DNA of 64,000 bases, taken from the NCBI RefSeq assembly GCF_020320395.1, contig NZ_JAEDAH010000091.1, positions 1-64,000 on the forward strand, written 5' to 3'. The notes under the pieces were generated by a model. That model was given only the letters and a program-made list of their open reading frames with translations. It did not search any database and was not told the origin of the DNA. Position 1 is the stretch's first letter. Each line of letters opens with the position of its first letter. Source of the DNA: Thalassolituus marinus. GTDB taxonomy: Bacteria > Pseudomonadota > Gammaproteobacteria > Pseudomonadales > Oceanobacteraceae. A program made the translations under genes and the position numbers. Below, one piece after another: positions 27,696 through 38,222 of this stretch.

Positions 27696-28403
27696 ATGCA
27701 GAACGTCAAACTTATCCTGACCGATATCGAAGGCACCACGTCGTCGATTACCTTCGTTAAAGACGTACTTTTCCCATACGCGGCAGACCACCTGCCCGCG
27801 TTCGTAAAAGAACATATTAACGACGAAAACGTTCAGGCCGCCCTGCAACAAACGGCACAACTTGCAGCAGAAGACGGTGACGTGATTAATGCAGACGAAA
27901 CGGACGCACTCATCGCTAAACTGCTGCAATGGATCAGCGAAGACCGCAAAGCCACCCCACTCAAAGCCCTGCAAGGGCTGATCTGGAAAACCGGCTACGA
28001 AAATGGCGACTACAAAGCGCATATGTACCCGGACGCCACCGAATACCTGAAAAAATGGCACGACAGCGGCCTGCCGCTATATGTGTATTCCTCAGGTTCG
28101 GTACAAGCCCAGGAACTCTTCTTCGGCTACTCGCAGGATGGCAACCTGCTGCCCTTATTCAAAGGCCACTTCGATACCCTGATGGGCGGCAAACGAGAGA
28201 CTCAGTCGTACCTGAATATTCTGGCTGAACTGCAGAAAACACACACCGGTTTAAACGCCGTAGACGTGCTGTTTTTATCGGATATCAAAGAAGAACTGGA
28301 TGCCGCCAAAGAAGCAGGTATGCAGACGGTATGGCTGCTGCGTGACAGTGATATTCCGGCGGATGCAGCGCATAAAGCTGTGAAGAGTTTTGCGGAGATC
28401 TGA
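27696..28403 (+). CDS. mtnC: Enolase-phosphatase E1
   Basis: A 235-residue HAD-superfamily enzyme with both enolase and phosphatase activity, supplying acireductone to MtnD. HAD motif I is ILTDIEGTTSSI at the N terminus, motif II YVYSSGSVQAQELFF is mid-protein, and motif III/IV FLSDIKEELDAAKEAGMQT follows. The ATG giving MQNVKLIL is chosen, 7 bp after mtnD. It is the last core gene before the accessory region. Confidence 0.95.
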   Translation: MQNVKLILTDIEGTTSSITFVKDVLFPYAADHLPAFVKEHINDENVQAALQQTAQLAAEDGDVINADETDALIAKLLQWISEDRKATPLKALQGLIWKTGYENGDYKAHMYPDATEYLKKWHDSGLPLYVYSSGSVQAQELFFGYSQDGNLLPLFKGHFDTLMGGKRETQSYLNILAELQKTHTGLNAVDVLFLSDIKEELDAAKEAGMQTVWLLRDSDIPADAAHKAVKSFAEI

Positions 28404-28731
28404 TCGCTAACGCTATCTACTGTAACGATATTAGCGTCGAACAGATTCACACGTTCGTACGCTTGACCCTGTAGGAGGGGGTCATATCCCCGACACGGTT
28501 TCGATCATCATTTGAGCCGCCCGAAAAAACCGTCGGGTGAACACTGCGCACCAGCCCTCTGGTCAAACTGTCGAGTAGATAGTATTAGCCAGATAACGTC
28601 ATAAATAACAGACTCACTCAAATACCCAGACCAGTATGACAATCCCTACCATAACTGTCATGGCCAAACTTAACCTCTACGAGACGCTGTGGTAAGGTCC
28701 GCCATAACCAGACAACATCAAGGGAAGCGAT
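28404..28731 (+). other. Gene-free junction between mtnC and the accessory region
   Basis: I find no credible ORF and no recognisable tRNA or integrase site in these 328 bp. CGCTAA and TTAGCG flank the first 30 bases as a weak inverted repeat after mtnC, without a T run. GGGGTCATATCCCC (about 28478) and CCCGA/TCGGG around 28515 are short palindromes. The final 30 bp hold the ribosome-binding site (AAGGGAAG) of the next gene. Confidence 0.4.
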
Positions 28732-29955
28732 ATGGAAGTCTGCATCAAAGGCAATGAAGCCATCTTTCAGGGGCAGCCATGGAAGCAAATCAGCCCGCCC
28801 GATCAAGGGATGAAAGTGTTCGTGCCAAAGAGCGAACACTCAAACTACAACCGCCTGAAAAACAAAGCCAAGACGGACTTCCACGCAGGCTACCTGCTAT
28901 CCCAACTCAACAGTCTGAATAACCGCCATGGATTACTCCGCAGTAGCGTTAGTCGATTCAAGCCAACAGAACATAAGCTTGAAATAGATGGTGGCTATAT
29001 CTGCTACAGCATGGCCAACGGTTGTGTGTTTGTTCAGGACTATTCCATCTCAAGGAATAAATCTGACGATAAGGCCGGATTGTACGTAGCAACCTACAGC
29101 AAAGTAGGCGGTTCGGGCTGGAAAGAGAATGAAGAAAGTAGAATTTCTTCATCACACATTGCAATCAACGGTGGTTACGCAAACCTCAAAAGTGCAGTGT
29201 TCGCTATGCCTCAGTTTATAGAACGAGGGTATAAACCTGATACTACGCAAACAACTCTTGAGACATCTGGATATTCTCTATTTTATAACGATTGTGGAAC
29301 TGGTCTGGATTCTAGCTTCAGAGAAGTATTCGACGCATCCATCATAAATACCAAAGGCGGATCGGAAAACGCTAAGAAGCTTGCTCAGATAATCCGCATT
29401 GAAGCGAGAGCTGGTAAAGAACTTAATTGGACCCTGCATGAGAAAGGCCATGCGCTCTTCAAGCGTGCACTTCAGATTGCACTAAAAGAGCTTTCACCGA
29501 AAGAGATCGAAAATCTGGGAAAGCAAAGGGTATTCTATGCCAACCCAACAATGAACCTCTCTGTCATCGACCACTACCGTAAAAAAGCGGGCATGCAACT
29601 TGCGCCACAGCGACCACTGATGAACGAGCTGAACCTATCACAAACCTGGGGAACAGGTAATGCCATCAGTGAAATTCATGTTTCAGCACGGCAGATGAAG
29701 GAGCAAGGCGAAAATGGCCTGCGCAACCTGACACCTGGCCAACTTACCGCCACTGGTTTTAAACGCACTATGATGGCAGCTGTAGGGGCGAGCCCTTACC
29801 TGATACCGCAAGCAGCGCTATCTGTTCAAGCCGTTTCCTTTGCTACTGGCTGGGCCGCACTGGTTATATCCAACTTCGGAGCCAACTCAAAAGTAATCGA
29901 GAATGGCGGTGATATGATCGACCACGCAATCAACCAGTTTCGTCAACGAGCCTGA
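28732..29955 (+). CDS. Unknown protein, HSQGG-hydrolase-like without the serine (module 1)
   Basis: A 407-residue protein I cannot name. Its middle (about residues 180-275) has YSLFYND, then a helical span, then ELNWTLHEKGHALFKRALQI and VFYANP. The same order occurs in the gene at 41324-42517 (SMFWLNN ... ELQWLVHGEACGTFVRAA ... SFYFSNP), so the two are paralogues. The pattern also resembles bacterial hydrolases with a W-V-A-H-S-Q-G-G turn, but the serine is missing in both. A small-residue-rich hydrophobic stretch (about residues 345-390) near the C terminus could insert in membranes. It is 2 bp from the next gene, its likely partner. Confidence 0.65.
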   Translation: MEVCIKGNEAIFQGQPWKQISPPDQGMKVFVPKSEHSNYNRLKNKAKTDFHAGYLLSQLNSLNNRHGLLRSSVSRFKPTEHKLEIDGGYICYSMANGCVFVQDYSISRNKSDDKAGLYVATYSKVGGSGWKENEESRISSSHIAINGGYANLKSAVFAMPQFIERGYKPDTTQTTLETSGYSLFYNDCGTGLDSSFREVFDASIINTKGGSENAKKLAQIIRIEARAGKELNWTLHEKGHALFKRALQIALKELSPKEIENLGKQRVFYANPTMNLSVIDHYRKKAGMQLAPQRPLMNELNLSQTWGTGNAISEIHVSARQMKEQGENGLRNLTPGQLTATGFKRTMMAAVGASPYLIPQAALSVQAVSFATGWAALVISNFGANSKVIENGGDMIDHAINQFRQRA

Positions 29956-29957
29956 TA

Positions 29958-30764
29958 ATGTCATACCCTCTACTCGGCAGTGTTCGGCTCCCAAAATCAA
30001 AAGACGCGAAGCAACGCTCTTTTAACCTATCTGATATTAGAGTGACTATGGAGCTTCACCCGCTCGCAACCCCCTGGAGGTCAGAGCGGCAGTTTCCATC
30101 TCAGCTGAATATATTTGATGACGATGCTTTTGGGTTTGAAGTAAGTGGAGTCGGCTACAGACCTTGTTATGAGAGCACCTGGGACATAAAAGGCCCTCCT
30201 GTTATCGGGAAAGGACTCTCTTACCTGGATTTCAGGTTGATCCTTGCCAAATGCAAAAATAAAGACAGTTTATTTATACCAAGCAGTCTACTGGAAATAG
30301 TAAAGTCAGAGTCTGTAGAACTGTTCAATGACGACACATACTATCTTAACGTGACTGCCTTGAAGGAAGTTAAAGATATTCCCATAAACGGACTAGACTT
30401 CACGTTTCATACAAATGAGGTTGAGTATAAAACCAGAGGAGATTCCATTGAGTACATTTGGACCATCTCTATTACAGAAAGACACTTCCTTCAGTTTATC
30501 TTTAGTCTTGCAGCGAATAAAAAGATCCGGCCACATATTCCTGCCGTAGAAGACTACTGCAGCTCTATCATGCAAACCGTCCAGATCGACTTTCCTGACT
30601 GGGTTGAGAGAGAGAAAGCTGCTGCGGCATCAATATCAAGAGATAAAAATCAAGTCGCAGACATAGAGCCTCTGGTCTGGAAGCGAGAGGCTGATACCAG
30701 TTCATACCTGGATTTCAGAAGAGAAGTGGCCGAGAAGGCGAAACAAACCGAAGAGCAGCAATAG
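29958..30764 (+). CDS. Unknown partner protein (module 1; immunity-like by position)
   Basis: A 268-residue soluble protein with no family I recognise. It shares a loose pattern with the gene at 42533-43402: STWDIKGPP / RNWEFLGPF, followed by a run of beta-type strands, then ITERHFLQFIF / IDDRYFLLLEF near the C-terminal third, then a helix. Because both family members sit next to a member of the other family, the pair looks like a two-gene system. The C terminus is charged and helical (REVAEKAKQTEEQQ). Antitoxin or immunity role is inference from layout only. Confidence 0.6.
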   Translation: MSYPLLGSVRLPKSKDAKQRSFNLSDIRVTMELHPLATPWRSERQFPSQLNIFDDDAFGFEVSGVGYRPCYESTWDIKGPPVIGKGLSYLDFRLILAKCKNKDSLFIPSSLLEIVKSESVELFNDDTYYLNVTALKEVKDIPINGLDFTFHTNEVEYKTRGDSIEYIWTISITERHFLQFIFSLAANKKIRPHIPAVEDYCSSIMQTVQIDFPDWVEREKAAAASISRDKNQVADIEPLVWKREADTSSYLDFRREVAEKAKQTEEQQ

Positions 30765-30839
30765 CGCATCCTAAAAACGCTTTCGGGATGTTTCAGCCTT
30801 ATCTGCTTGGTACGATATACTCTTGACTTATACCCAGAG

Positions 30840-30876
30840 GGTTCCTGACCAACGCAAAATCGATTTTGCAGGAACC
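30840..30876. repeat. Nested inverted repeat at a convergent gene end
   Basis: GGTTCCTG (30840-30847) and CAGGAACC (30869-30876) enclose a perfect 14-bp palindrome, CAAAATCGATTTTG (30855-30868). It lies between the stop codons of convergent genes; a bidirectional terminator without T runs or a protein site are both possible. Confidence 0.5.
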
Positions 30877-30891
30877 ACCGTCACCGGCCTA

Positions 30892-32148
30892 TCATCGCGA
30901 CGACTTGCCAGTCGAGCCTTCAGAACGGCGCAACACATCAAGCCTATCCAGACCTTCACAGTAGCCAACATCAGAAATCACTCCGATTTCCAACCACTCG
31001 TTAAGCTGGTCCTTAGTGGCTAACTCACAACGTTTGAACTGATCTTCATTGGCACAGTAGCTTTTACCATTATCAAATACATAACCGTCGTATATCGTCA
31101 TAGACTCAGGATCAACCCCATCAACCACATGAGGATCATCCCCGCCGATGTAATAGAGATGCATACTATCCCTGGCCAGCCCATCATCCAGCATTTCAAA
31201 CGAGTCTGGATCTTTAACTTCAAGCACCCGCTTTCCCTTTATGTATAGCTGATCAGCCGCCAATAACAGACCATCATAAAGCACCCTTACACGTTGAGGA
31301 TCGACTTCAGCAAGTACAGTTGGAGACTCATCGTCGAGATAATACACAGAATCTCTGTCCCGGCCGTAGTACGCAAACCTGTCATCTGGATGAAACAGCA
31401 GCTCAAATGAATTTATATCTGCATTAGGTAATACCTTCTCAGTGTCAAGGTAAATACCGTTTTTATCTTTAGAGTAGTCGTGAGAATAAATGCGGCCTAA
31501 CGATTTAAAGCTGTCACGATCAACAACACGCGACTGCCCATTAGAGTAAATTCTGAACTGATCTTTATATTGTTTAGCTATCAGAAATTTTGAACTAAAG
31601 CTCACATACTCTCGCTCGACCAAGTATGAATACTCATCACGAACAATCATCCCACGGCGGAATATCAGAATTGACAACGAAAGCCAACCACAAAAGAACC
31701 AACTCAAATAATCAGTTAATATAAGAGAGTATTGATCAGACGCTCTCAGGAAATCGCTTTCGGGCACACCGACATATTCAAAGGCACACCCCAGCATAAA
31801 AGCAAGGGCGAAAACAAGGTAGTAGATATAAGTACGCGACTGATAAATATTATAGAAAACTTCTTTGATCACCTTCCGCTCGGGATCCCTTAGCTTCTGT
31901 ATCATCTTAATGACAAAAAGCCCTAGCATTATGACTACGACATTAATGGCTATTCCTAGTATAAAAAAGGAAACATCATCAACTGTAAACTCAAGCACTA
32001 ACGCTGCAATAAGTGAAAATACTCCTCCAAACAGTAACAGGTATGTATCCACCTCATCCAGAAACGGTCGTTGGCAGTTCTGACAGACCAACATTTCAGA
32101 TGCAGACTTTCTATTACAAGAAGCACATTCTTTTTGCTTAGATTTCAT
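30892..32148 (-). CDS. Zinc-ribbon membrane protein with DKNYY-type repeats, copy 2
   Basis: A 418-residue protein. An N-terminal zinc ribbon (CASC ... CQNC, residues 9-32) is followed by about four membrane helices (to about residue 175). The C-terminal half is built of repeats of the DKNYY kind: DRDSVYYLDDESPTVLAEVD, then MHLYYIGGDDPHVVDGVDPE. It is a paralogue of the gene upstream, with the same domain order. AT-rich codons set both apart from the core genes. No enzymatic motif is seen. DKNYY proteins have no settled function; here an immunity-type or envelope-sensing role is guesswork. Confidence 0.65.
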   Translation of the reverse strand: MKSKQKECASCNRKSASEMLVCQNCQRPFLDEVDTYLLLFGGVFSLIAALVLEFTVDDVSFFILGIAINVVVIMLGLFVIKMIQKLRDPERKVIKEVFYNIYQSRTYIYYLVFALAFMLGCAFEYVGVPESDFLRASDQYSLILTDYLSWFFCGWLSLSILIFRRGMIVRDEYSYLVEREYVSFSSKFLIAKQYKDQFRIYSNGQSRVVDRDSFKSLGRIYSHDYSKDKNGIYLDTEKVLPNADINSFELLFHPDDRFAYYGRDRDSVYYLDDESPTVLAEVDPQRVRVLYDGLLLAADQLYIKGKRVLEVKDPDSFEMLDDGLARDSMHLYYIGGDDPHVVDGVDPESMTIYDGYVFDNGKSYCANEDQFKRCELATKDQLNEWLEIGVISDVGYCEGLDRLDVLRRSEGSTGKSSR

Positions 32149-32249
32149 TACTTATACAATCCATTGTACATTAGTCCCATTTCCCATTCACTCCCTGAAT
32201 TTACAATATACCTATTGTCAATTCGCTCTCAATATACGGGGAGCAATGT

Positions 32250-33407
32250 CTAAATTGTCTCGTCAGCTTCCATCCGTCTGATCTGAGAATTATCGATCTT
32301 ATATACCCCTGACTTATCTTTAAAGGTTTTATAATCAATAGCCTCGAAACTCTCTGGGTCTACAACATCCAGCCTAATCTGTTTGATACCGGAAATCAGA
32401 TAGACGCCCTGACTGTCTCTCACATAGTTGTGTGACAGCACTTCAAGGGTTTCAATATCGAGGTCAAGTTCGATTCTATCCGGGCCTTGGTATACCGACT
32501 TTCCATCAGTGAGATAACCATGTTCCAATACTCTGACTGTCTTTACATCAACATCATTAAGGGCTTTGGAATATCGCCCCATCAAGTAGTAGACCCTGTC
32601 TCTATCAATGGCAAAGACATGTGACTTCCGTTCAGGATCTTCCGTCAATAACTTAAACGTTGAAATATCCAGCTCCGGAATAATCACTCCAGCCCTCTCA
32701 GCATGAGTGTGTTCAATAAAGAAGATCTGATCTTTATCCATAAAGTAGGTGAACCCCAGCGTCTCAAACGCGCTATGGAAGGTTTCCTTGTCTACTTCGA
32801 CAGAAATATTCTTCAGATAGAGTTTGTATCGCCCTCCCAATGACCTTGCCAGAACCCTGAAATCGGTAATTCGTTCATACTCATTAGAGACAATGCGTCT
32901 ATAAAAGCTATCGGTTGTAAATATCATTCCTTTATGAAAGGCAAGGACAAATATCAAATAGATAAACGCCAAAAGATAACATCCAATCTCCAGAATCTCA
33001 GGCTTACTCATAAGGCCATCAAGGCCAGACTCCGGCTGCAAGAACAGGTATTTATCGTAGTAGAGTACTAGAGCACCGGCAATAGAAAGAATATACACGG
33101 AACTACCAAGCATTGAATAAGGAAGTACATAAGCCGCTTCTTTTACTACATTTCGTTCTGGACTTCGCCATTTCTGAAAAAGCTTCAGAATCATATAGAG
33201 TAACATCGACGAGGCACTCCAGAGGACGTACATCACGCTATAAAAGAACTGATCACGCAATACGTAGGCAACGACTGTAAACGCAATAGCAAGAAAGAGA
33301 ACCAACCAACTATCGTTACGATCATGAAACGCTCTCTTACAGTTCCGGCAAACAAGAAGCTCTTCAGATTCTTCTTCGAAATCACATCGACCACATATTT
33401 TCATCAT
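32250..33407 (-). CDS. Zinc-ribbon membrane protein with DKNYY-type repeats, copy 1
   Basis: A 385-residue protein starting MMKICGRCDFEEESEELLVC, a zinc ribbon (CGRC ... CRNC). Four membrane segments follow (SWLVLFLAIAFTVVAYVL and others), then DKNYY-like repeats (DRDRVYYLMGRYSKALNDVD, DGKSVYQGPDRIELDLDIET and DKSGVYKIDNSQIRRM). It is transcribed toward its paralogue about 100 bp downstream. Divergence between the two is large, so the duplication is old or they came separately. Confidence 0.65.
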   Translation of the reverse strand: MMKICGRCDFEEESEELLVCRNCKRAFHDRNDSWLVLFLAIAFTVVAYVLRDQFFYSVMYVLWSASSMLLYMILKLFQKWRSPERNVVKEAAYVLPYSMLGSSVYILSIAGALVLYYDKYLFLQPESGLDGLMSKPEILEIGCYLLAFIYLIFVLAFHKGMIFTTDSFYRRIVSNEYERITDFRVLARSLGGRYKLYLKNISVEVDKETFHSAFETLGFTYFMDKDQIFFIEHTHAERAGVIIPELDISTFKLLTEDPERKSHVFAIDRDRVYYLMGRYSKALNDVDVKTVRVLEHGYLTDGKSVYQGPDRIELDLDIETLEVLSHNYVRDSQGVYLISGIKQIRLDVVDPESFEAIDYKTFKDKSGVYKIDNSQIRRMEADETI

Positions 33408-33483
33408 AAATTCCTTTTACAAAAATCATCCATATTCAACAACCAATAGGCATTCGCAGTCACGCTTTCTTCTTTCAGGGTTT

Positions 33484-33603
33484 TTATACAGCCCTTCTAT
33501 CAAGAGTGATCGCCTCACGCTCCACCGCCTGCGCCAACTCTACAAAGATTGGATCGTGTTCTGTCAGAAAGCTGAAATTGCTATTCTGGTCAGGTGATTT
33601 CAT
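33484..33603 (-). pseudogene. 39-codon remnant resembling the N terminus of HsdR/DUF4145 proteins
   Basis: Reading MKSPDQNSNFSFLTEHDPIF then VELAQAVEREAITLDRRAV and stop. The NFSFLTEHDPIFVELAQAVE pattern is what I remember from the N-terminal DUF4145-like domain of type I restriction R subunits. Nothing else of such a gene is present in the 385-bp gap, so it is a leftover or a very small unknown gene. The rest of the gap (33408-33792) shows only the terminator of the next gene. Confidence 0.35.
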
Positions 33604-33726
33604 CCGCCAGAAACTCCATTTCTGATCGATTGCCTTAGCCACTCACATTACCTGTTAATAACGTCAATAGCGAACAAAGATCACCTTCTGGCAGGGTTAA
33701 AACACATATACTCCAACCCTCTGAAA

Positions 33727-33748
33727 GAAAAAGCCCGGCAAGCCGGGC
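33727..33748 (-). terminator. Terminator after fghA
   Basis: GCCCGG-CTTG-CCGGGC on the minus strand followed by TTTTT; it ends the leftward fghA transcript. Confidence 0.85.
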
Positions 33749-33792
33749 AAAAGATACACCAGATGTATGGTGGTGTTCATTGAAATGGTTTC

Positions 33793-34629
33793 TCAGAACA
33801 GATGCTCTGCATGAAAACGCAGATGCTCCTCAATAAACGAGGCAATAAAGTAGTAACTGTGATCGTAACCATCATGACGGCGCAGTTGCAGCGGGTAGCC
33901 GCTAAGCTGAGCTGCCTGCTCCAGCATTTCTGGTTTCAGCTGTTCCTGCAGGAAGTTATCCGCCATGCCCTGATCAACCAGGGCAGGCAGTTTATGCTCG
34001 GCGGCGGCCATTAACCCCGACGCATCATACTGAGCCCATTGCAGGCGATCATTGCCAAGATAGGCTGTGAATGCTTTTTGTCCCCATGGGCAATTCATCG
34101 GATTCGTAATCGGACTGAAAGCCGACACAGAGCTGTAACGCTGTGGATTACGCAGGGCAATCAGCAACGCGCCATGGCCGCCCATCGAGTGTCCGGCAAT
34201 GGCTCGTTGCTGAGTGACGGGAAAAGTCGCTTCAATTAATGCTGGCAACTCCTCTACCACATAATCGTACATGCGGTAGTGGCTGCTCCATGGTGGCTGC
34301 GTCGCGTTCAGATAAAAACCCGCGCCCTTGCCCATGTCGTAGGCCGGGTCATCAGCCACATCGTCACCACGCGGGCTGGTATCTGGCGCTACAATCGCCA
34401 TACCCAGTTCCGCGGCAATACGCTGCGCACCGGCCTTCTGCATAAAGTTTTCGTCGGTGCAGGTTAAGCCGGACAGCCAGTACAATACCGGCACCGGGGT
34501 TTCCGCACTGGCTTGTGGCGGCAGGTAAACCGCAAAACGCATATCACAATTCAGCACGTCTGAACGATGAGTGTATTGTTTGTGCCAGCCGCCGAAGGAT
34601 TTATTCTGGCTGATCATTTCCAGAGTCAT
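33793..34629 (-). CDS. fghA: S-formylglutathione hydrolase
   Basis: A 278-residue esterase-D-type alpha/beta hydrolase that releases formate from S-formylglutathione, the second step of formaldehyde detoxification. The nucleophile serine is in AIAGHSMGGHGAL near residue 148. LYWLSGLTCTDENF and the C-terminal DGYDHSYYFIASFIEEHL (catalytic His) are typical. The ATG is preceded by GGAGAG. It follows frmA on the same strand, but a hairpin terminator lies between them. Confidence 0.96.
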   Translation of the reverse strand: MTLEMISQNKSFGGWHKQYTHRSDVLNCDMRFAVYLPPQASAETPVPVLYWLSGLTCTDENFMQKAGAQRIAAELGMAIVAPDTSPRGDDVADDPAYDMGKGAGFYLNATQPPWSSHYRMYDYVVEELPALIEATFPVTQQRAIAGHSMGGHGALLIALRNPQRYSSVSAFSPITNPMNCPWGQKAFTAYLGNDRLQWAQYDASGLMAAAEHKLPALVDQGMADNFLQEQLKPEMLEQAAQLSGYPLQLRRHDGYDHSYYFIASFIEEHLRFHAEHLF

Positions 34630-34653
34630 AGTTCTCTCCAGTTATATTCAACA

Positions 34654-34680
34654 AAAATGCAGCGTTAAACGCTGCATTTT
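34654..34680 (-). terminator. Hairpin between frmA and fghA
   Basis: AAAATGCAGCG-TTAAA-CGCTGCATTTT is a perfect 11-bp symmetric hairpin with short T tails in both directions. It may limit transcription from frmA into fghA. Confidence 0.65.
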
Positions 34681-34690
34681 CCGGCTGCCA

Positions 34691-35836
<1,146 letters not shown>

Positions 35837-35909
35837 TCATTGTAATTACACCGGAACCGTTGATAATCCAGCTAATCGTTAAATCACCATTACACGTGAG
35901 TAATAATCA

Positions 35910-36806
35910 ATGAATGAGTGGCAGGGCGTCAGCGAATTCATCGCCGTGGCTGAGAGCGAAAGCTTTACCCGTGCAGCAGAGCGACTGTCGATATCCACCG
36001 CACAGGTGAGTCGTCAGATACAGATGCTGGAGCAACGACTGGGAGTCAGACTTCTGTACCGTACAACTCGCCGCGTCAGCCTGACGGAAGCCGGACAGCT
36101 TTACTATCAGTCCTGTCGTCCGCTACTCGATGCTCTGAATGACGCTGAGCGCTCGCTCAGCCAGCTGCAGAGTGTTCCTCAGGGCACACTCAGAATTACC
36201 GCACCAGTCACTTATGGCGAACGCCAGCTGATGCCTCTGCTCAACCGCTTTCTGCAGGGCCACCCGCAGCTGAATCTGGTGTGCGACCTGACCAATAAGA
36301 AAATGGATCTGATTGACGGTAACTACGATCTGGCGATTCGCCTCGGTCGGCTGGACAATGAAGACCTGATTGCGCGCAAACTTGGTACTCGCAGCCTGCA
36401 TACCTGCGCTTCCCCTGATTACCTGAACCGCTGTGGCAGCCCGGATACGCTGCAGGAGCTCAACCGTCACAGCTGCCTGCCCGGCACTCTGGACTACTGG
36501 CGTTTTCGCGACAGCCGCGGAGAGCGCATGGTGAAAATCCATGGGCGCTTACGCTGCAACAGTGGTGAAGCATTACTGGATGCCGCATTGCGTGGTCTGG
36601 GTATAGTTCAGTTACCTGACTATTACGTTCTCGACGCGCTGCAGCAGGGACAGCTGCGTGAAGTTCTGACCCAGCACGCACCAGACGATGAAGGCATCTG
36701 GGCGCTGTGTCTGCCCGGCCGCCAGCTCTCACCCAAGGTACGGATGCTATTGGATTACCTGTCAAATATTCAGTCCAGCAGCGGTCAGCCGTTTAGGGCT
36801 ATCTGA
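35910..36806 (+). CDS. LysR-family regulator of the formaldehyde genes
   Basis: A 298-residue LysR-type regulator. The winged helix-turn-helix is near residues 18-47 (SFTRAAERLSISTAQVSRQI), and a periplasmic-binding-protein-like effector domain follows. It is divergent from frmA with a 97-bp shared control region containing AT-rich T-N11-A-like sequences. Pseudomonas has a LysR gene (GfnR) in the same arrangement beside frmA and fghA, so the same role is likely. Confidence 0.88.
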   Translation: MNEWQGVSEFIAVAESESFTRAAERLSISTAQVSRQIQMLEQRLGVRLLYRTTRRVSLTEAGQLYYQSCRPLLDALNDAERSLSQLQSVPQGTLRITAPVTYGERQLMPLLNRFLQGHPQLNLVCDLTNKKMDLIDGNYDLAIRLGRLDNEDLIARKLGTRSLHTCASPDYLNRCGSPDTLQELNRHSCLPGTLDYWRFRDSRGERMVKIHGRLRCNSGEALLDAALRGLGIVQLPDYYVLDALQQGQLREVLTQHAPDDEGIWALCLPGRQLSPKVRMLLDYLSNIQSSSGQPFRAI

Positions 36807-36942
36807 AGGATAGACGACTGCTGTAATAATCAGTACGGATTAACAGTGCCCTTGCGATTGAATTAATCAGACATAAACCCCTACAGGTAAGGCATCTTCC
36901 ACTGATTATGCTCTGACCATATATTTTGTTCAGGAAACCGAT

Positions 36943-37419
36943 TTACCGCCTGATCGCATCAACCTCTGAACGATTTAATTTCAGCGTCAGCGTTCCAGTT
37001 AAGTAATCTTCAGACCTGACGCTATACAGTGAAAAATTCAGACGCAATAATCCTGAACCATCCAGCATTTTTATCGACATAGAAACATTGGTATTCTCAG
37101 TATTACTCATTGAATAGGCACCTCCGGAATGGAGGCACATGAGATCAACATCTCCTTTTCCTAGCCGATCTGACCGTACCTGATACTCATCATTAAATTT
37201 CTCTCTAATAAAAGACAAGTTACAACGACCAGTCCTATCAGATGAAAAATAGAGCATCACACCATCCTTTCCAGAATCTAAAAATGAAAATGGCTGCTCG
37301 CTGACACCAGATATCCTGTACACATCGCTTTCACCCAGACTGGCAGCATCAGATCCTGAACAACCATTCATTGCCATAAAACATGGTAAAAGTACAATAA
37401 AAGTCAGAATTTTATTCAT
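36943..37419 (-). CDS. Lipoprotein of unknown function
   Basis: A 158-residue protein starting MNKILTFIVLLPCFMAMNGC: a lipoprotein signal with the lipobox cysteine at residue 20. The remainder is beta-rich and polar, with two internal cysteines (RCNLSF, MCLHSG) that could pair. It is last of a leftward run after a broken lipase gene. A periplasmic lipoprotein behind a lipase gene is a usual form of lipase-effector immunity, but no homology was recognised. The open frame extends 13 codons upstream; the signal-peptide start is preferred. Confidence 0.65.
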   Translation of the reverse strand: MNKILTFIVLLPCFMAMNGCSGSDAASLGESDVYRISGVSEQPFSFLDSGKDGVMLYFSSDRTGRCNLSFIREKFNDEYQVRSDRLGKGDVDLMCLHSGGAYSMSNTENTNVSMSIKMLDGSGLLRLNFSLYSVRSEDYLTGTLTLKLNRSEVDAIRR

Positions 37420-37435
37420 AGAATCAGAAACCAGA

Positions 37436-38212
37436 TCAGAACCTGAGGTTCCACTCATTTAACAAAGTATGCAGGTTACTGTTACTACCAACTTCAACAG
37501 AGGCAATCAATTCTCTCACCCTGGGCTGCGTTGGACAAATAACAGAGCAAACCTCAAAGAAAATATCTTTATCATCTGAACAACTTGAGAGAATTTCCAC
37601 ATGCTCATCAATGCTAAAGGAGGAAAAGTCATGCAAATATGCAAAAGCCTTCATTGATCTAATGGTAATAGCTGTAATCACATCCTCTACTTCAATCATT
37701 TCAGCTGAAACAGAAACATTTAAATCTTCAAGCGGTGAAACATCATCAAATGCAATAACCTCTCTTATTGCATCGTGCACTTCATCATATTGAAATCCGC
37801 CCCCCATACTTCCCTGAATAGCATGATGCAATAAATAAAGAGGTTCCGATACTTCTCGATCAAGAGCATATCTCAACCAGATTACAAACTCATTCCTATT
37901 GAGCTGAGCAGCAATATCAGGCAAAGAATCAGGTAGTTTATTTAAAGCATCATCAATGACACCTTCCGGCAGAGCCTCCCAGGATCTCTGAATTTCGTCT
38001 TGCAGATCTGAAAGGGCGCCATATCCCTGACCCAGAATTTCCTGAAAGTCAAACATCGCTACATGTTTTTCCTGATCAAAGAAGTCAATACCTGGAAGGT
38101 CGTGCTGATCAGAAGCAAGATTATTCGCAAACTCTCCACACTGCATAGCAAATGCCTGATTAACGATCGCTATCACATTTGTCAGCAACACGCCATAATC
38201 GCTATAATTCAT
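37436..38212 (-). CDS. Unknown helical protein
   Basis: A 258-residue acidic, mostly helical protein starting MNYSDYGVLLTNVIAIVNQA. No motif I recognise. The open frame runs 56 codons further upstream into the preceding gene, but that part is not protein-like; the chosen start follows AAGG and lies 10 bp after the preceding stop. Low-GC base composition and position tie it to the lipase group. Confidence 0.55.
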   Translation of the reverse strand: MNYSDYGVLLTNVIAIVNQAFAMQCGEFANNLASDQHDLPGIDFFDQEKHVAMFDFQEILGQGYGALSDLQDEIQRSWEALPEGVIDDALNKLPDSLPDIAAQLNRNEFVIWLRYALDREVSEPLYLLHHAIQGSMGGGFQYDEVHDAIREVIAFDDVSPLEDLNVSVSAEMIEVEDVITAITIRSMKAFAYLHDFSSFSIDEHVEILSSCSDDKDIFFEVCSVICPTQPRVRELIASVEVGSNSNLHTLLNEWNLRF

Positions 38213-38222
38213 AGCTAAAACC

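Noticed and set aside
28404-28731. tRNA, attachment site or integrase at the left edge of the accessory region
   Set aside because: No cloverleaf, no T-loop consensus, no integrase ORF and no repeat at the right edge that would pair with it.
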